This document shows, in pieces, positions 26,413 to 35,920 of a DNA stretch of 64,000 bases. The translations under genes were made by a program, and so were the position numbers. How positions within the stretch are numbered: the first letter of the stretch is position 1; every line of letters starts with the position of its first letter. This DNA comes from Naumannella halotolerans. Lineage in GTDB: Bacteria > Actinomycetota > Actinomycetes > Propionibacteriales > Propionibacteriaceae. The notes below the pieces were generated by a model. It had not been told where the DNA came from. It did no database searches and worked only from the letters and a program-made list of their open reading frames with translations. Location of the stretch: the NCBI RefSeq assembly GCF_004364645.1, contig NZ_SOAW01000002.1, forward strand, positions 124,001-188,000, read 5' to 3'.

Positions 26413-29400
26413 ATGCCGATGGCAGGACCTGTCGACCCACGACTGCTGCGTCGCAGTCGACCCACCAGGAGCTACATCGGCGCCCTCGTCGGGCTGGGCG
26501 TGGCGCAGTCCCTGGTCACGATCGGGCAGGCCTGGTTGCTGGCGGTCGGGATCTCCGGGATGGTCGCCGGCGGACCCTGGCAGCTCTTCGGTTGGCAATT
26601 GCTGGGGGTCGCCGGAGGGTTCGCGGTCCGGGCACTGATCGCGGCCGGGCAGCAATGGGCGGGTCATCGGGCCTCGGCGGCGGTGAAGTCGCAGCTGCGC
26701 CACGACCTGCTGGCCGCCCGGTTGCAGCGGCCGTTCGACGCCGACACCAATGGCGGGAAGCTGATCACGGTGGTCACCGAGGGGGTGGAGGCACTCGACG
26801 GGTGGTTCTCCGGTTACCTGCCGCAATTGGTGCTGGCGGTGGTCGTACCGCTCACCTTGTTGGTGGCGATCGGCTGGGCGGATCCGATCTCCATGGGGAT
26901 CATGATCGTCACCTTGCCGCTGATCCCGATCTTCATGATCCTCATCGGTCTGGTCACCAAGGCCAGGATGGATGCCCGGTGGCGGTCGGATTCACGGCTG
27001 GCCCACCACTTCGCCGATCTGTTGTCGGGCCTGACGACCCTGCAGATCTTCGGCCGTGCCCGCGGTCAGCTGACCGGTCTGCAACGGGTCGAACAACAGC
27101 ACCGGCGAGCCACCATGCAGGTTCTGCGAATCGCCCTGATCTCGGCCCTGGTGCTGGAGGTGCTGGCCACCTTGTCGGTGGCCTTGGTCGCGGTCAGCAT
27201 CGGTCTGCGGGTGGTGGAGGTCGAGATGTCGCTGCTGTTCGGCCTGTTCGTGCTGGTCCTGGCGCCCGAGGCCTACCTGCCGCTGCGGCAGGTGGGGGCC
27301 CGCTACCACGATGCCGCCGACGGTATGGCCGCCGCCGAGGACGCCTTCGCCCTGATCGACGCCGATGCCGATGCCCCGTCCGGACGGGAGAAGGTCGATC
27401 TGGCCACGAGCACGATCGAACTGGACCGGGCCTCGTTGTCCCCGGCCCCGGGGGTACGACCGGTGATCAGCGGATTGTCGATGATCATCGGTCCCGGATC
27501 GGTGGTCGGGATCGCCGGTCCCAGCGGGGTGGGCAAGTCGACCCTGGTCCGTACCCTGCTCGGCCAGGCGCCGCCGGTCTCCGGCCGCTTGCTGATCGGC
27601 GGGGTGGAGATCACCGAGGTGGACCGGGACGACCTGTGGCGACAGATCGCCTGGGTGGAGCAGAACCCGGGGTTGCTGCCCGGGACCATCGCCGAGAACG
27701 TCGCCGTGGGCTGCCCCGGCGCCCCTGCCGGGCGGGTACGGGCAGCGCTGCGCCGCGCATCGGCCGGATTCGGCGATGCGGCCACGGGCGGATCGGTGGC
27801 GACCGGGTTGCACCCCGACCGGATGATCGCCGACGACGGCAGTGGACTGTCGGCCGGTGAGGTCCGCCGGATCGCCCTGGCCCGGGCGTTGTTGAAGATC
27901 GATTGCGGTGGCGCCAAGCTGCTGCTGCTGGACGAGCCGACCGCCGGCCTGGACGCGACGACCGAGGCCGATGTGGTGGCCGAGCTGGCGGCGCTCGGAG
28001 TGACCGTGGCGATGGTCAGTCACCGCAGCGCCGCCCTGCAGGTCACCGACGAGGTGATCGAGCTGCACGGCGCCGAGGTCCCGGCCGGCGCAGACCCCGC
28101 GTCCGACAGCGGCTCTGCCCCGGTCATCGCGGCGACTTCGACGGCGAAGGTCAGCGACGCCGTGCCGGTCGGGAAGACCGACGCCACGGGGGCCGGTGAC
28201 GCCCTCGGCACGGCCGCAGCGGCCGGTGGCCATCCGCGGGACCGCGCCCCGCAGGACCGGGCCGAGGAGACCCCGGGTGAGCAGACCTCGCTGACCCGCC
28301 TGGCCGATCGGATGTGGCTCAACGGCGGCTGGCAGCGACGGCTGCTCTGGGTGGGTACGACCCTGCTCGGCACGGCCGCCGCAGGCTCGGCCGTGGCCCT
28401 GCTCGGGGTGTCGGGATGGCTGCTCGCCCGGGCCTCGGAGCACCCTCCGGTGCTGTTCTTGATGGTGGCCGTGGTGGGTGTCCGGTTCTTCGGTCTGGGC
28501 CGCGGAGTGTTCCGTTATGCCGAGCGACTCGCCGGTCATCATCTCGGACTTCGAGACCAGTCCGAGCTGCGGATACGTACCTACGACGCCCTCTCCGCAG
28601 CCCCCGCCGCCGGTCGGCGGCAGGGGGAACTGGTGGACCGGGTGGTCGCCGATGTGGCCACCTCCGCCGACCGGATCCTGCGCTTCCGATTGCCGCTGGC
28701 GGTGGCCGCCGCGGTGAGCGTCGCCGTGGTCGTCTTCCTGGCCTGGTCCGCCCCCTTGGTCGCTCTGGTCTTCGCCCTCTATGCGGTGGTCGCCGGCTGG
28801 TGGGTGCCCCGTCTGGCGGTCCGCCTCTCGCGGCGCCAGGACAGCACCATCGGAGCCCTGCGTGGTGACCTGGCCGAGGTGGCGTGGCGGATCCACCGCA
28901 ATGCCCCGATGCTGGCCACCCATGCCGCAGCCGGCCGGGAGCTGCAGCTGCTGGATGCTGCCGATGCCCAGCTGGTGGCTGCCGAGCGTCGCGCTGCCAC
29001 CGCGCGGGCGTTCAGCTCCTTGGGTCAGCTGCTGTGCCTGGCGATCGCCTGGCCGCTGCTGGTGATCACCGCGGGGATGGCGGCGCAGAGCGGCCAGTGG
29101 GGGTCGATCATGATCGCCGCCGTGGCTCTGCTGCCCCTGGGGATGCATGAGGTGTTCCTCCCGCTGACCGAGACCCGGCAGGCCGGAATCCGTTCTGGTG
29201 CAGCATTTCAGCGGGTTTCCCAGGTCATCTCCGAGGCGAATGCGCAACCACCGGTCAGCCCCGTACCGGCACTCGACCGGGTCGGTGTGGAGACCTCCGG
29301 GCTGGTTCTGCAGCGGGGTTCGCTACCGCCTGTTGATCTTGATCTGCGCAGCGGCGACCGGGTGGTCCTGGTCGGCCCCTCGGGGATCGGCAAGAGCACC

Positions 29401-29937
29401 CTGTTGGCCACCCTGCTCGGGCAGTTGCCGCCGGCCTCGGGTTCGGTCCGGGTGGGCGGCAAGATCAGCTGCCTCAGCCAGGATGCGCACATCTTCGACA
29501 CCACGGTGGAGGAGAACCTGCGGATCGGTGATCCGCGGGCCGGTGCCGACCGGCTGCGACAGACCCTGGTCGAGGCCGGTGCCCCCGGTTTGGAGCTCGA
29601 CCGTCGGGTGGGTGAGCACGGCAGCCGGATCTCCGGCGGGGAGTCGCGCCGGCTTGCCTTCGCCCGGGTGCTCGCCGCCTGCCCGGAGGTGCTGTTGCTG
29701 GACGAGCCGACCGAGCACCTGGACGTACCCACGGCCACCGCACTGCTGCGTGACGTGGATGCCTCACTGCCCCGGGCGGCGATGTTGGTGGTCAGCCACC
29801 AACCGGACCTGATTCTGGCGACATGGGGAGCTTCTGCGCGCGTCATCGACGTGACAGAACCGGATTGGCAGCTACAGTGGCAGGCGTCCGGTTTCCCATC
29901 GACAAAGGAATCTCATGACCAAGAAGGAACTCGTTGA
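26413..29937 (+). CDS. cydDC: Fused CydDC thiol-reductant ABC exporter
   Basis: A single 1174-residue polypeptide carrying two half-transporters. The CydD half has membrane helices to about residue 320, Walker A GPSGVGKST (about 370), signature LSAGE (about 478) and LLLLDEPTAGLD (about 502). A low-complexity linker of about 80 residues follows. The CydC half has membrane helices from about 635, Walker A GPSGIGKST (about 988), signature ISGGE (about 1072) and LLLDEPTEHLD. CydDC exports glutathione/cysteine-type thiols needed to assemble cytochrome bd. The fused form is seen in other actinobacteria. Its last 23 bp overlap the start of hup, and the hup promoter is inside its 3' end. Confidence 0.94.
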   Translation: MPMAGPVDPRLLRRSRPTRSYIGALVGLGVAQSLVTIGQAWLLAVGISGMVAGGPWQLFGWQLLGVAGGFAVRALIAAGQQWAGHRASAAVKSQLRHDLLAARLQRPFDADTNGGKLITVVTEGVEALDGWFSGYLPQLVLAVVVPLTLLVAIGWADPISMGIMIVTLPLIPIFMILIGLVTKARMDARWRSDSRLAHHFADLLSGLTTLQIFGRARGQLTGLQRVEQQHRRATMQVLRIALISALVLEVLATLSVALVAVSIGLRVVEVEMSLLFGLFVLVLAPEAYLPLRQVGARYHDAADGMAAAEDAFALIDADADAPSGREKVDLATSTIELDRASLSPAPGVRPVISGLSMIIGPGSVVGIAGPSGVGKSTLVRTLLGQAPPVSGRLLIGGVEITEVDRDDLWRQIAWVEQNPGLLPGTIAENVAVGCPGAPAGRVRAALRRASAGFGDAATGGSVATGLHPDRMIADDGSGLSAGEVRRIALARALLKIDCGGAKLLLLDEPTAGLDATTEADVVAELAALGVTVAMVSHRSAALQVTDEVIELHGAEVPAGADPASDSGSAPVIAATSTAKVSDAVPVGKTDATGAGDALGTAAAAGGHPRDRAPQDRAEETPGEQTSLTRLADRMWLNGGWQRRLLWVGTTLLGTAAAGSAVALLGVSGWLLARASEHPPVLFLMVAVVGVRFFGLGRGVFRYAERLAGHHLGLRDQSELRIRTYDALSAAPAAGRRQGELVDRVVADVATSADRILRFRLPLAVAAAVSVAVVVFLAWSAPLVALVFALYAVVAGWWVPRLAVRLSRRQDSTIGALRGDLAEVAWRIHRNAPMLATHAAAGRELQLLDAADAQLVAAERRAATARAFSSLGQLLCLAIAWPLLVITAGMAAQSGQWGSIMIAAVALLPLGMHEVFLPLTETRQAGIRSGAAFQRVSQVISEANAQPPVSPVPALDRVGVETSGLVLQRGSLPPVDLDLRSGDRVVLVGPSGIGKSTLLATLLGQLPPASGSVRVGGKISCLSQDAHIFDTTVEENLRIGDPRAGADRLRQTLVEAGAPGLELDRRVGEHGSRISGGESRRLAFARVLAACPEVLLLDEPTEHLDVPTATALLRDVDASLPRAAMLVVSHQPDLILATWGASARVIDVTEPDWQLQWQASGFPSTKESHDQEGTR
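29851..29878 (+). promoter_or_regulatory. Probable hup promoter inside the cydDC 3' end
   Basis: GTGACA at 29851-29856 and TACAGT at 29873-29878 are separated by 16 bp, a good match to a housekeeping sigma-70 promoter. Transcription would start near 29885, about 30 bases before the hup ATG. Confidence 0.6.
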
Positions 29938-30193
29938 CGCGATCGCCAAGGGTGCGGATCTGACCCAGGCCGATGCTGACAAGGCGTTGAGCGCAGTGGT
30001 GGACGCGATCTCGGGTGCACTCACCAAGGGTGACAAGGTGGCCGTTCCCGGCTTCGGTACTTTCGAGGTACGCGAGCAGGCCGCCCGCTCGGGTCGCAAC
30101 CCGCAGACCGGCGAGACCATCCAGATCGCCGCTTCGAAGCGCGCCGCCTTCAAGCCGGCCACCCAGCTGAAGAACGCCGTTTCCGGCAAGTGA
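29915..30193 (+). CDS. hup: HU-family nucleoid DNA-binding protein
   Basis: A 92-residue basic protein with the complete HU fold. MTKKELVDAIA opens it, VPGFGTFEVREQAARSGRNP forms the DNA-binding arm motif, and it ends KNAVSGK. It bends DNA and compacts the nucleoid. GGAA lies six bases before the ATG. Its start lies inside the end of cydDC in another frame, but it has its own promoter and a strong terminator, so it is probably expressed independently. It lacks the long Lys/Ala-rich tail of mycobacterial and streptomycete HupS. Confidence 0.97.
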   Translation: MTKKELVDAIAKGADLTQADADKALSAVVDAISGALTKGDKVAVPGFGTFEVREQAARSGRNPQTGETIQIAASKRAAFKPATQLKNAVSGK

Positions 30194-30200
30194 TCCGCGT

Positions 30201-30233
30201 GAAACGCGCCCATCGGATCGATGGGCGCGTTTC
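30201..30233 (+). terminator. Strong terminator hairpin after hup
   Basis: A perfect 15-bp stem (GAAACGCGCCCATCG and its complement) with a 3-nt loop starts 8 bp after the hup stop. No U-tract follows. It could act in both directions. Confidence 0.8.
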
Positions 30234-30284
30234 GCATGTTCCCGCGGGACCCGGTCGATCGTGACCACCCGCGGAAGACGATGA

Positions 30285-30935
30285 TCAGTTACGGGTTCCG
30301 CGCAGACGTCGGACCGAGTCCGGGAGTGGTTGGTCGACCCGGTCCGGCTCCGGCACCGGATCACCCCAGACCTCCTGCAGCGGAACCACTCCCCGCCATG
30401 CCTCGGGGTCACGATCGGCCGCACCGGCACCACCGCTCCTGATCTTCACGATCCAGTTGCCGTCGATGATCGGCATCCGCAGGGTGAGGGTCGCCGCCAG
30501 CTCCTTGCGGGTCATGTCGACCACCTCCGCCGGACGTCCGGGCAGCAGCCGCTCGGACAAGCTGATCAAGGCATCCCACTGCTCCTCCTCCGGCACCGGT
30601 TCCAGCTGCCCGCGGACCACCGCCGACCGGTAGTTCGCCGAATGGTCGAACAACGAGTCGGCCACCACGATCGCGTCCAGACTGGCCACGGTGAAGGCTG
30701 CCGGTGCGCCGGCGGCGACCTGCCGGAAGGCCCCGGCTCCGGTCGATCCGTGCAACAGCAGGTGATCACCGTCGCGGGCGTACAGGGTCGGTACGGCCCA
30801 GGGCAGGCCGTCGACCACCGTGCTCAAGGTGCCGATCAGCATCGCGTCGAGTACCGCGTCCAGATCGGCGCGCGCATCATGGGCCCGGTCGGGTTTGCGG
30901 TGCAGACGCAGCAGATCGTCGGCAGACATGGTCAT
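30285..30935 (-). CDS. FMN-binding protein of the pyridoxamine-phosphate-oxidase-like family
   Basis: A 216-residue protein with a split-barrel flavin-binding fold. The N-terminal half (GTLSTVVDGLPWAVPTLYARD, then LHGSTGAGAFR) resembles the NimA/PNPOx-like putative flavin-nucleotide-binding proteins. The start is ATG 30935; ATG 30929 is two codons later and in frame, and neither has a clear ribosome binding site. The C-terminus is arginine-rich. A redox or nitroreductase-type role is suggested by the family; the substrate is unknown. It stands alone between hup and the polyol dehydrogenase gene. Confidence 0.8.
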   Translation of the reverse strand: MTMSADDLLRLHRKPDRAHDARADLDAVLDAMLIGTLSTVVDGLPWAVPTLYARDGDHLLLHGSTGAGAFRQVAAGAPAAFTVASLDAIVVADSLFDHSANYRSAVVRGQLEPVPEEEQWDALISLSERLLPGRPAEVVDMTRKELAATLTLRMPIIDGNWIVKIRSGGAGAADRDPEAWRGVVPLQEVWGDPVPEPDRVDQPLPDSVRRLRGTRN

Positions 30936-31039
30936 GTGCCCAGTGAACCCCATCGCTGCTGCCGCGGCGAGGGATTTCGTCGGGTCGGGCCGCGCCACCC
31001 GATGGTGCAGCAGCGGCCACCCGGCGTACCGTAGGGAAG

Positions 31040-32536
31040 GTGTCGAACGATGCCAATGCCGCCGCCCACCTGTCCAACGCCGCCCTGGGCGCTCTGCCCG
31101 AGGAGGTGGCCCGTCCGACCTACGACCGATCGTCGGTCACCCCGGGTGTGATGCACTTCGGCGTCGGCAACTTCCACCGGTCCCACCAGGCCATGTACAT
31201 CGACGCCCTGATGAACCAGGGCAAGGCGCTGGACTGGGGGATCTGCGGTGTCGGGGTGATGCCCCGTGATGCGCAGATGCGGGACGCGCTGAGCCACAGC
31301 GACCACCTCTACACCCTGGTGCTGAAGCACCCCGATGGCAGCCGCGACGTCCGGGTGATCGGCTCGATCGTCGACTTCCTCTACGCACCCGACGACCCGG
31401 AGAAGGTGATCGAACAGCTCGCCTCACCGCAGATCCGGATCGTCTCCCTGACCGTCACCGAGGGTGGTTACAACTTCGACCCGAGCACCGGGGAGTTCCG
31501 GTTGGACAATCCGGCGATCGCCGCCGACCTGGAGGGGAAGGCTGCGCCGACCACCGCCTTCGGACTGATCGTGGCCGGGTTGAAGCGTCGTCGCGAACGC
31601 GGGATCGAGCCGTTCACGATCATGAGCTGCGACAACATCCAGGGCAACGGCGAGATGGCGCACAAGTCGTTCACCGCCTACGCCAAGGCTGACGACCCGG
31701 AGTTCGCCCAGTGGCTGGAGACCCACGTCTCCTTCCCCAACTCGATGGTCGACCGGATCACGCCGGTCACCACCGATGAGGATCGGGCCGAGGTGGCCGA
31801 ACTGCTCGGCGGGGTCACCGACGACTGGCCGGTGGTCGCCGAACCGTTCACCCAGTGGGCCCTGGAGGATTCCTTCCCCGACGGTCGGCCGCCGTTGGAG
31901 GACGTCGGTGTGCAGGTGGTCGAGGATGTCGAACCGTACGAGTTGATGAAGCTCCGATTGCTGAATGCCAGCCACCAGGGCATCGCCTACTTCGGTTGGC
32001 TGCTGGGGTATCGCCTGGTCGACGAGGCCGCCTCGGACGAGCTGTTGGCCCGGTATCTGCGTGCCTACATGGATTCCGAAGCGACACCCACCCTGCAACC
32101 TGTCCCGGGTGTTGATCTTGACCAGTACAAGGACACCTTGATCGAACGGTTCACCAATTCCGAGGTACGCGACACCGTGGCGCGACTCGCCGCCGAGTCC
32201 TCGGACCGGATCCCGAAGTGGTTGGTGCCGGTGATCAAGGAGAACCTCGCAGCCGATCGCCCGGTGGAGTTGTCGGCGGCGATGGTCGCCTCTTGGGCAC
32301 GCTACGACGAGGGTGTCGATGAACAGGGCGAGCCGATCGAGATCGTTGATCAACTGGCCGACGAGCTGAAGGCATTGGCCCAGCAGCAGGCCGATGATCG
32401 ACTGGCGTTCGTGAAGAACACCAAGCTGTTCGGTGATCTTGCCGCCGACGAGCGCTTCACCAAGCCCTATGTCTGGGCGCTGGATTCCCTGCGGGACAAC
32501 GGCGCCCGGAAGACCCTGGAGTTGCTGGTCGGCTGA
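31040..32536 (+). CDS. Mannitol 2-dehydrogenase-family polyol dehydrogenase
   Basis: A 498-residue NAD-dependent polyol dehydrogenase of the long-chain mannitol dehydrogenase group. HFGVGNFHRSHQA near residue 40 is the N-terminal nucleotide-binding signature, and the catalytic Lys-x5-Asn-x2-His pattern is seen in KLRLLNASH near residue 303. It starts with GTG at 31040 close to an AGGGAAG ribosome binding site. The next gene, convergent, is xylulokinase; such pairs oxidise D-arabinitol (to D-xylulose) or D-mannitol. No dedicated transporter or regulator is adjacent. Confidence 0.92.
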   Translation: MSNDANAAAHLSNAALGALPEEVARPTYDRSSVTPGVMHFGVGNFHRSHQAMYIDALMNQGKALDWGICGVGVMPRDAQMRDALSHSDHLYTLVLKHPDGSRDVRVIGSIVDFLYAPDDPEKVIEQLASPQIRIVSLTVTEGGYNFDPSTGEFRLDNPAIAADLEGKAAPTTAFGLIVAGLKRRRERGIEPFTIMSCDNIQGNGEMAHKSFTAYAKADDPEFAQWLETHVSFPNSMVDRITPVTTDEDRAEVAELLGGVTDDWPVVAEPFTQWALEDSFPDGRPPLEDVGVQVVEDVEPYELMKLRLLNASHQGIAYFGWLLGYRLVDEAASDELLARYLRAYMDSEATPTLQPVPGVDLDQYKDTLIERFTNSEVRDTVARLAAESSDRIPKWLVPVIKENLAADRPVELSAAMVASWARYDEGVDEQGEPIEIVDQLADELKALAQQQADDRLAFVKNTKLFGDLAADERFTKPYVWALDSLRDNGARKTLELLVG

Positions 32537-32556
32537 CCTCCCGGTCGGGGAGGGTG

Positions 32557-33945
32557 TCAGGTCCAGTCCTCGGTGAGGTCGCGGACCTGCCGGTAGGCCT
32601 GCAGGACCTCCGGGGTCGCCTGGGCGGTGTGGGTCTCCGAATCCGGCTGCGGCCACTGCGGCGGCTCGGCCTTGCCGGACAACGCCCAGGCAGCTTGGCG
32701 AGCCGCCCCGCGCGCCACGTACTCACCATCGGCGGGCAGCGACACCGACATCCCCAGCACCGCCGGTGCGATCTCCTTCACCGCCGGTGAACGAGTGGCG
32801 CCGCCGATCATCATCACCGAGGTGGTCGGCCTAGCCGTCAACCGGTCCAGTGCCTGGATCTCGTCGGCGACCGAGCACAGCATCGCCTCGAAGGCCGCCC
32901 GGGCGATGTCCTCGGGGGTGGTGGCGGTGGTCAGGCCGTGCAGCGTTCCGCGGGCGTTCGGCCGGTTCGGCGTCCGTTCCCCGTCGAGGTAGGGCAGCAG
33001 CACCGTACCGTTCGCACCCGCCGGGGCGGCCAGCGCCAGCTCGGCCAGGCGATCGTTGTCGACACCGAGCAAGCGGCGGGCGAACTGCAGGATCCGGGCA
33101 CAGTTCAGCGTCACCGAGATCGGCAGCCAGCGACCGGTCGCATCGGCGAATCCGGCGACCATTCCGGTCGGGTCGGCCACCGGGGCCTCGGCGACCGTGC
33201 TGGCGACCCCGGAGGTGCCGAGCGAGACCAGCACCTGTCCCGGTTGCAGGTCCAGGCCGAGCGCGGCAGCGGCGTTGTCCCCCATGCCGGCACCCAGGAT
33301 CACTCCCGCCGCGGTCTCCCCCGCCGCGGCCTCCGGGGCCACGATCTCGGGCAGCCTCGGCACCTTGCCCAATGCCATCTCCACCAGCTCGGTGTCCCAG
33401 CCGTCGAGCTGCGGGGAGAAGTAGCCGGTGCCGGAGGCCTCGGAGCGGTCGGTGACGAGGCGGCGGGAATCGGCCTGCAGCTTCCAGGTCAGGTAGTCGT
33501 GGGGGAGCAGTACGGTTGCGGTCCGCTGCGCGTTCTCCGGCTCGTTCTCGGCCAGCCAGCGCAGTTTCGTGGAAGTGATCGACGGTACGAGCACACTGCC
33601 GGTCCGGCGCGCCGATTCCTCCGGCCCGCCCAGCTCGGCGATCAGCTCGGCGGCCTGTGGGGCCGAACGGGTGTCGTTCCACAGCAGCGCGGGGCGTACC
33701 ACCCGGTCCTCGGCGTCCAGACAGACCATGCCGTGCTGCTGACCGCCGATCGCGACCGCCTTGACCCGGCTGAGCTGCGGCGCTGCCGCCTCGGCGAAGG
33801 CCTTGTCCCAGGCGGACGGGTCGACCTCGGTGCCGTCGGGATGCGCCACCTGCTGCAGATCGACGATCGTTCCGTCGGCGGCATCGACCACCAGCGCCTT
33901 GCAGGACTGGGTGGAGGAATCGACACCCAATACGAGATCGGTCAC
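32557..33945 (-). CDS. xylB: Xylulokinase
   Basis: A 462-residue FGGY-family sugar kinase that phosphorylates D-xylulose into the pentose phosphate pathway. It opens with LVLGVDSSTQSCKALVVD (ATP phosphate-binding), has AIGGQQHGMV near residue 75 and SLGTSGVAS around residue 240, and has a C-terminal MMIGGATRSPAVKEI. GTG 33945 is chosen because AAGGCGG lies just upstream; an in-frame ATG at 33966 has GGAGG touching it, which is too close. It is convergent with the polyol dehydrogenase gene, with which it probably forms a pathway. Confidence 0.93.
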   Translation of the reverse strand: MTDLVLGVDSSTQSCKALVVDAADGTIVDLQQVAHPDGTEVDPSAWDKAFAEAAAPQLSRVKAVAIGGQQHGMVCLDAEDRVVRPALLWNDTRSAPQAAELIAELGGPEESARRTGSVLVPSITSTKLRWLAENEPENAQRTATVLLPHDYLTWKLQADSRRLVTDRSEASGTGYFSPQLDGWDTELVEMALGKVPRLPEIVAPEAAAGETAAGVILGAGMGDNAAAALGLDLQPGQVLVSLGTSGVASTVAEAPVADPTGMVAGFADATGRWLPISVTLNCARILQFARRLLGVDNDRLAELALAAPAGANGTVLLPYLDGERTPNRPNARGTLHGLTTATTPEDIARAAFEAMLCSVADEIQALDRLTARPTTSVMMIGGATRSPAVKEIAPAVLGMSVSLPADGEYVARGAARQAAWALSGKAEPPQWPQPDSETHTAQATPEVLQAYRQVRDLTEDWT

Positions 33946-34064
33946 GGTCCGCCTTTCCGTCGCCATCCTCCACCGTGGAGGCACGACTTTACGGTCGGCC
34001 ACTCTACGGGCGGTGGGCGCCAGGCGCGATCCCCGTGTGAACCACCGCAACCGGTCGGCAGCGA

Positions 34065-34143
34065 ACACCGCTGAACTGGCTCCAGATGCGCGATTAGGCG
34101 CCCAACCCGCCAGAATCACGAACTGGCGCCACGGCAGCGGTGT
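34065..34143. repeat. 79-bp palindromic repeat, copy 1
   Basis: The copy begins ACACCGCTG and ends CAGCGGTGT. Inner arms are TGGCTCCAG and CTGGCGCCA. It is exactly the same length as the copies at 34192, 40466, 41016 and 43742. Confidence 0.85.
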
Positions 34144-34191
34144 CCCTCGGCGCGGCTCTCCCCAAAATGCATGTAGATGCCCCGTCAGACC

Positions 34192-34270
34192 ACACCGCTG
34201 TGGTGGCTCCACACACTGGAACCGGTCTCAGACCCGCCCACTTGCCCATCGGGCGCCACGGCAGCGGGGG
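34192..34270. repeat. 79-bp palindromic repeat, copy 2
   Basis: The left end is ACACCGCTG followed by TGGTGGCTCCA. The right end GCGCCACGGCAGCGG matches copy 1 but has lost the final GTGT. It lies 48 bp after copy 1 in the same orientation. Confidence 0.8.
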
Positions 34271-34492
34271 TTCGGCAGGGAGTTGCGGCCGCGATCCCGG
34301 GTCGGACGGTGCGGGCGCTCGAGATCGATGCTCGCCGACACACCGCGCATTCGCCGCGAGCGGGCGCGTGTCGGATCGGGGTCCCCGGGTGGGCCTCGGG
34401 GGAAACCCACCCGGGAACGTCAGCCGAACTTACCCGCCACAACCGTCCGGAAAACCCCTACACGCCGAGTCGCCTCCACCCGTTCTCCGACA

Positions 34493-34498
34493 TAGGCT
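34493..34498 (+). promoter_or_regulatory. -10 hexamer of a leaderless promoter (MFS gene)
   Basis: TAGGCT ends seven bases before the GTG start at 34506. No ribosome binding site is visible, so the mRNA probably starts at the GTG. Confidence 0.5.
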
Positions 34499-34505
34499 GC
34501 GCTGC

Positions 34506-35852
34506 GTGGATTTCTTCCGCGCATTGCGCCGGCTCTGGCGGCACCGGTTGTTCCGGCGACTGCTCGCACTCCGGGTCGCCACCCAGGCCAGTGACGCGGC
34601 GATGCAGGTGGGGCTCGCCGCCTACGTCCTGTTCTCCCCCAACGAGCAACCCGACGCGGGCTCGATCGTCGCCGTCCTGGCGATCACCTTGTTGCCGTTC
34701 TCCCTGGTGGGGCCGTTCATCTCGCCCAGTCTGGACCGCTGGAACCGGCGCCAGGTGTTCGTCGTCACCGACATGGTCCGGGTCGTGCTGACGACCGGGG
34801 TTGCCGTCCTGGTCGTCTTCGGCGAGCGTTCGGGGCTGGCGATGGCGGCCATCTACGTACTGGCCCTGCTGGCGCTCAGCATCAACCGGTTCATGATGGC
34901 CGGGATGTCGGCGGCGCTGGCCCGTACCGTCGATCCCGACGAGTACCTGCTGGCGTCCTCCACGATGCCGATCGTCGGTCCGATCGGTGGTGCCATCGGG
35001 GCCGGTACGGCAGCCGCGATCCGGCTGATCGGCGGAGCCTCGATGCCGACCTGGCAGGCGGATGCGCTGATCTTCGTCGCCGCCGCGATCGGTTTCGCGA
35101 TCGGCATCCAGCTGGCGTTGCGGATCCCGCGTACCGCATTGGGTCCGGATCCGGAGGAGGCCGAACTGGTGCCGATGCGGCGCCAGGCCGGTCTGGTACT
35201 GGGGGATCTGGCCGACGCGGTTCGGCACCTGCGGGAACGCTCCACCGCCGGCCTCGGCCTGTTGATCGTGCTCGCCCAGCGGATCACCTACGGGATGGTC
35301 ACGGTGAGCGCGATCCTGCTCTATCGGAACTGGTTCAACACCGTCGACCAGGTCGACACCGCACTCGCACAACTGGGGATCTGGCTGGCCGCCACCGGCG
35401 CCGGTTACATCGCCGCAGCACCGATCGCCCCGATCATCGGTCGCCGGTTCGGGGTCCGGAACATGCTGCTGGCCGGGATCGTGCTCTGTGCGGTGGTGCA
35501 GCTCGTACCGGGATCGATCTTCACCCAGGCGACCCTGGTGATCGCCGCCTTCTTCCTCGGCCTGGGGTCGCAGGCTTTGAAGGTCGGGGTGGACACGCTG
35601 ATCCAGGCCCAGGTGGACGACGAGTTCAAGGGACGCTCGTTCGTGCTCTACGACATGATCTTCAATGTCGCCCTGGTCACCGGTGGCGCACTGGTCTGGT
35701 GGCTGTTCCCCAGCGACGGTCACACCCTGGCCGGGTTCGTCGCCCTGGCGGTGGTGTTCGCACTGATCGCCGCCGTCTTCGCCGTCGCTTCCCGGCGGAT
35801 CGGTGTGAGCGTCTTCGACCGGGGCACCGAACGCGCGATCGTGGGCAACTGA
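34506..35852 (+). CDS. MFS transporter
   Basis: A 448-residue membrane protein with about 12 hydrophobic segments in two halves and a charged central loop (residues 205-235). The segment ISPSLDRWNRRQV between helices 2 and 3 corresponds to the MFS loop motif of MFS_3/exporter-type proteins. GTG 34506 gives the protein starting MDFFRAL; it is just downstream of a -10-like TAGGCT. The exported compound cannot be told. It stands alone between the repeat-bearing gap and a quinone reductase gene. Confidence 0.87.
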   Translation: MDFFRALRRLWRHRLFRRLLALRVATQASDAAMQVGLAAYVLFSPNEQPDAGSIVAVLAITLLPFSLVGPFISPSLDRWNRRQVFVVTDMVRVVLTTGVAVLVVFGERSGLAMAAIYVLALLALSINRFMMAGMSAALARTVDPDEYLLASSTMPIVGPIGGAIGAGTAAAIRLIGGASMPTWQADALIFVAAAIGFAIGIQLALRIPRTALGPDPEEAELVPMRRQAGLVLGDLADAVRHLRERSTAGLGLLIVLAQRITYGMVTVSAILLYRNWFNTVDQVDTALAQLGIWLAATGAGYIAAAPIAPIIGRRFGVRNMLLAGIVLCAVVQLVPGSIFTQATLVIAAFFLGLGSQALKVGVDTLIQAQVDDEFKGRSFVLYDMIFNVALVTGGALVWWLFPSDGHTLAGFVALAVVFALIAAVFAVASRRIGVSVFDRGTERAIVGN

Positions 35853-35920
35853 CCCGGTTCGGCCGGCAGGCCGACGGCTCTGCGACGATGGTCCGGTCAA
35901 TGAGGATGAGGAGTGGGCCG

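Larger units (their letters stand above)
33946..34505. other. 560-bp gap holding two 79-bp palindromes
   Basis: There is no convincing protein gene. The region holds two copies of the 79-bp palindromic family (34065-34143 and 34192-34270) and, at its right end, the -10 element of the MFS gene. The remainder shows nothing I can interpret. Confidence 0.7.

Noticed and set aside
34140-34505. N-terminal extension of the MFS gene through the palindromes
   Set aside because: The frame is open only by composition. The repeats are non-coding, and a -10 element lies directly before GTG 34506.
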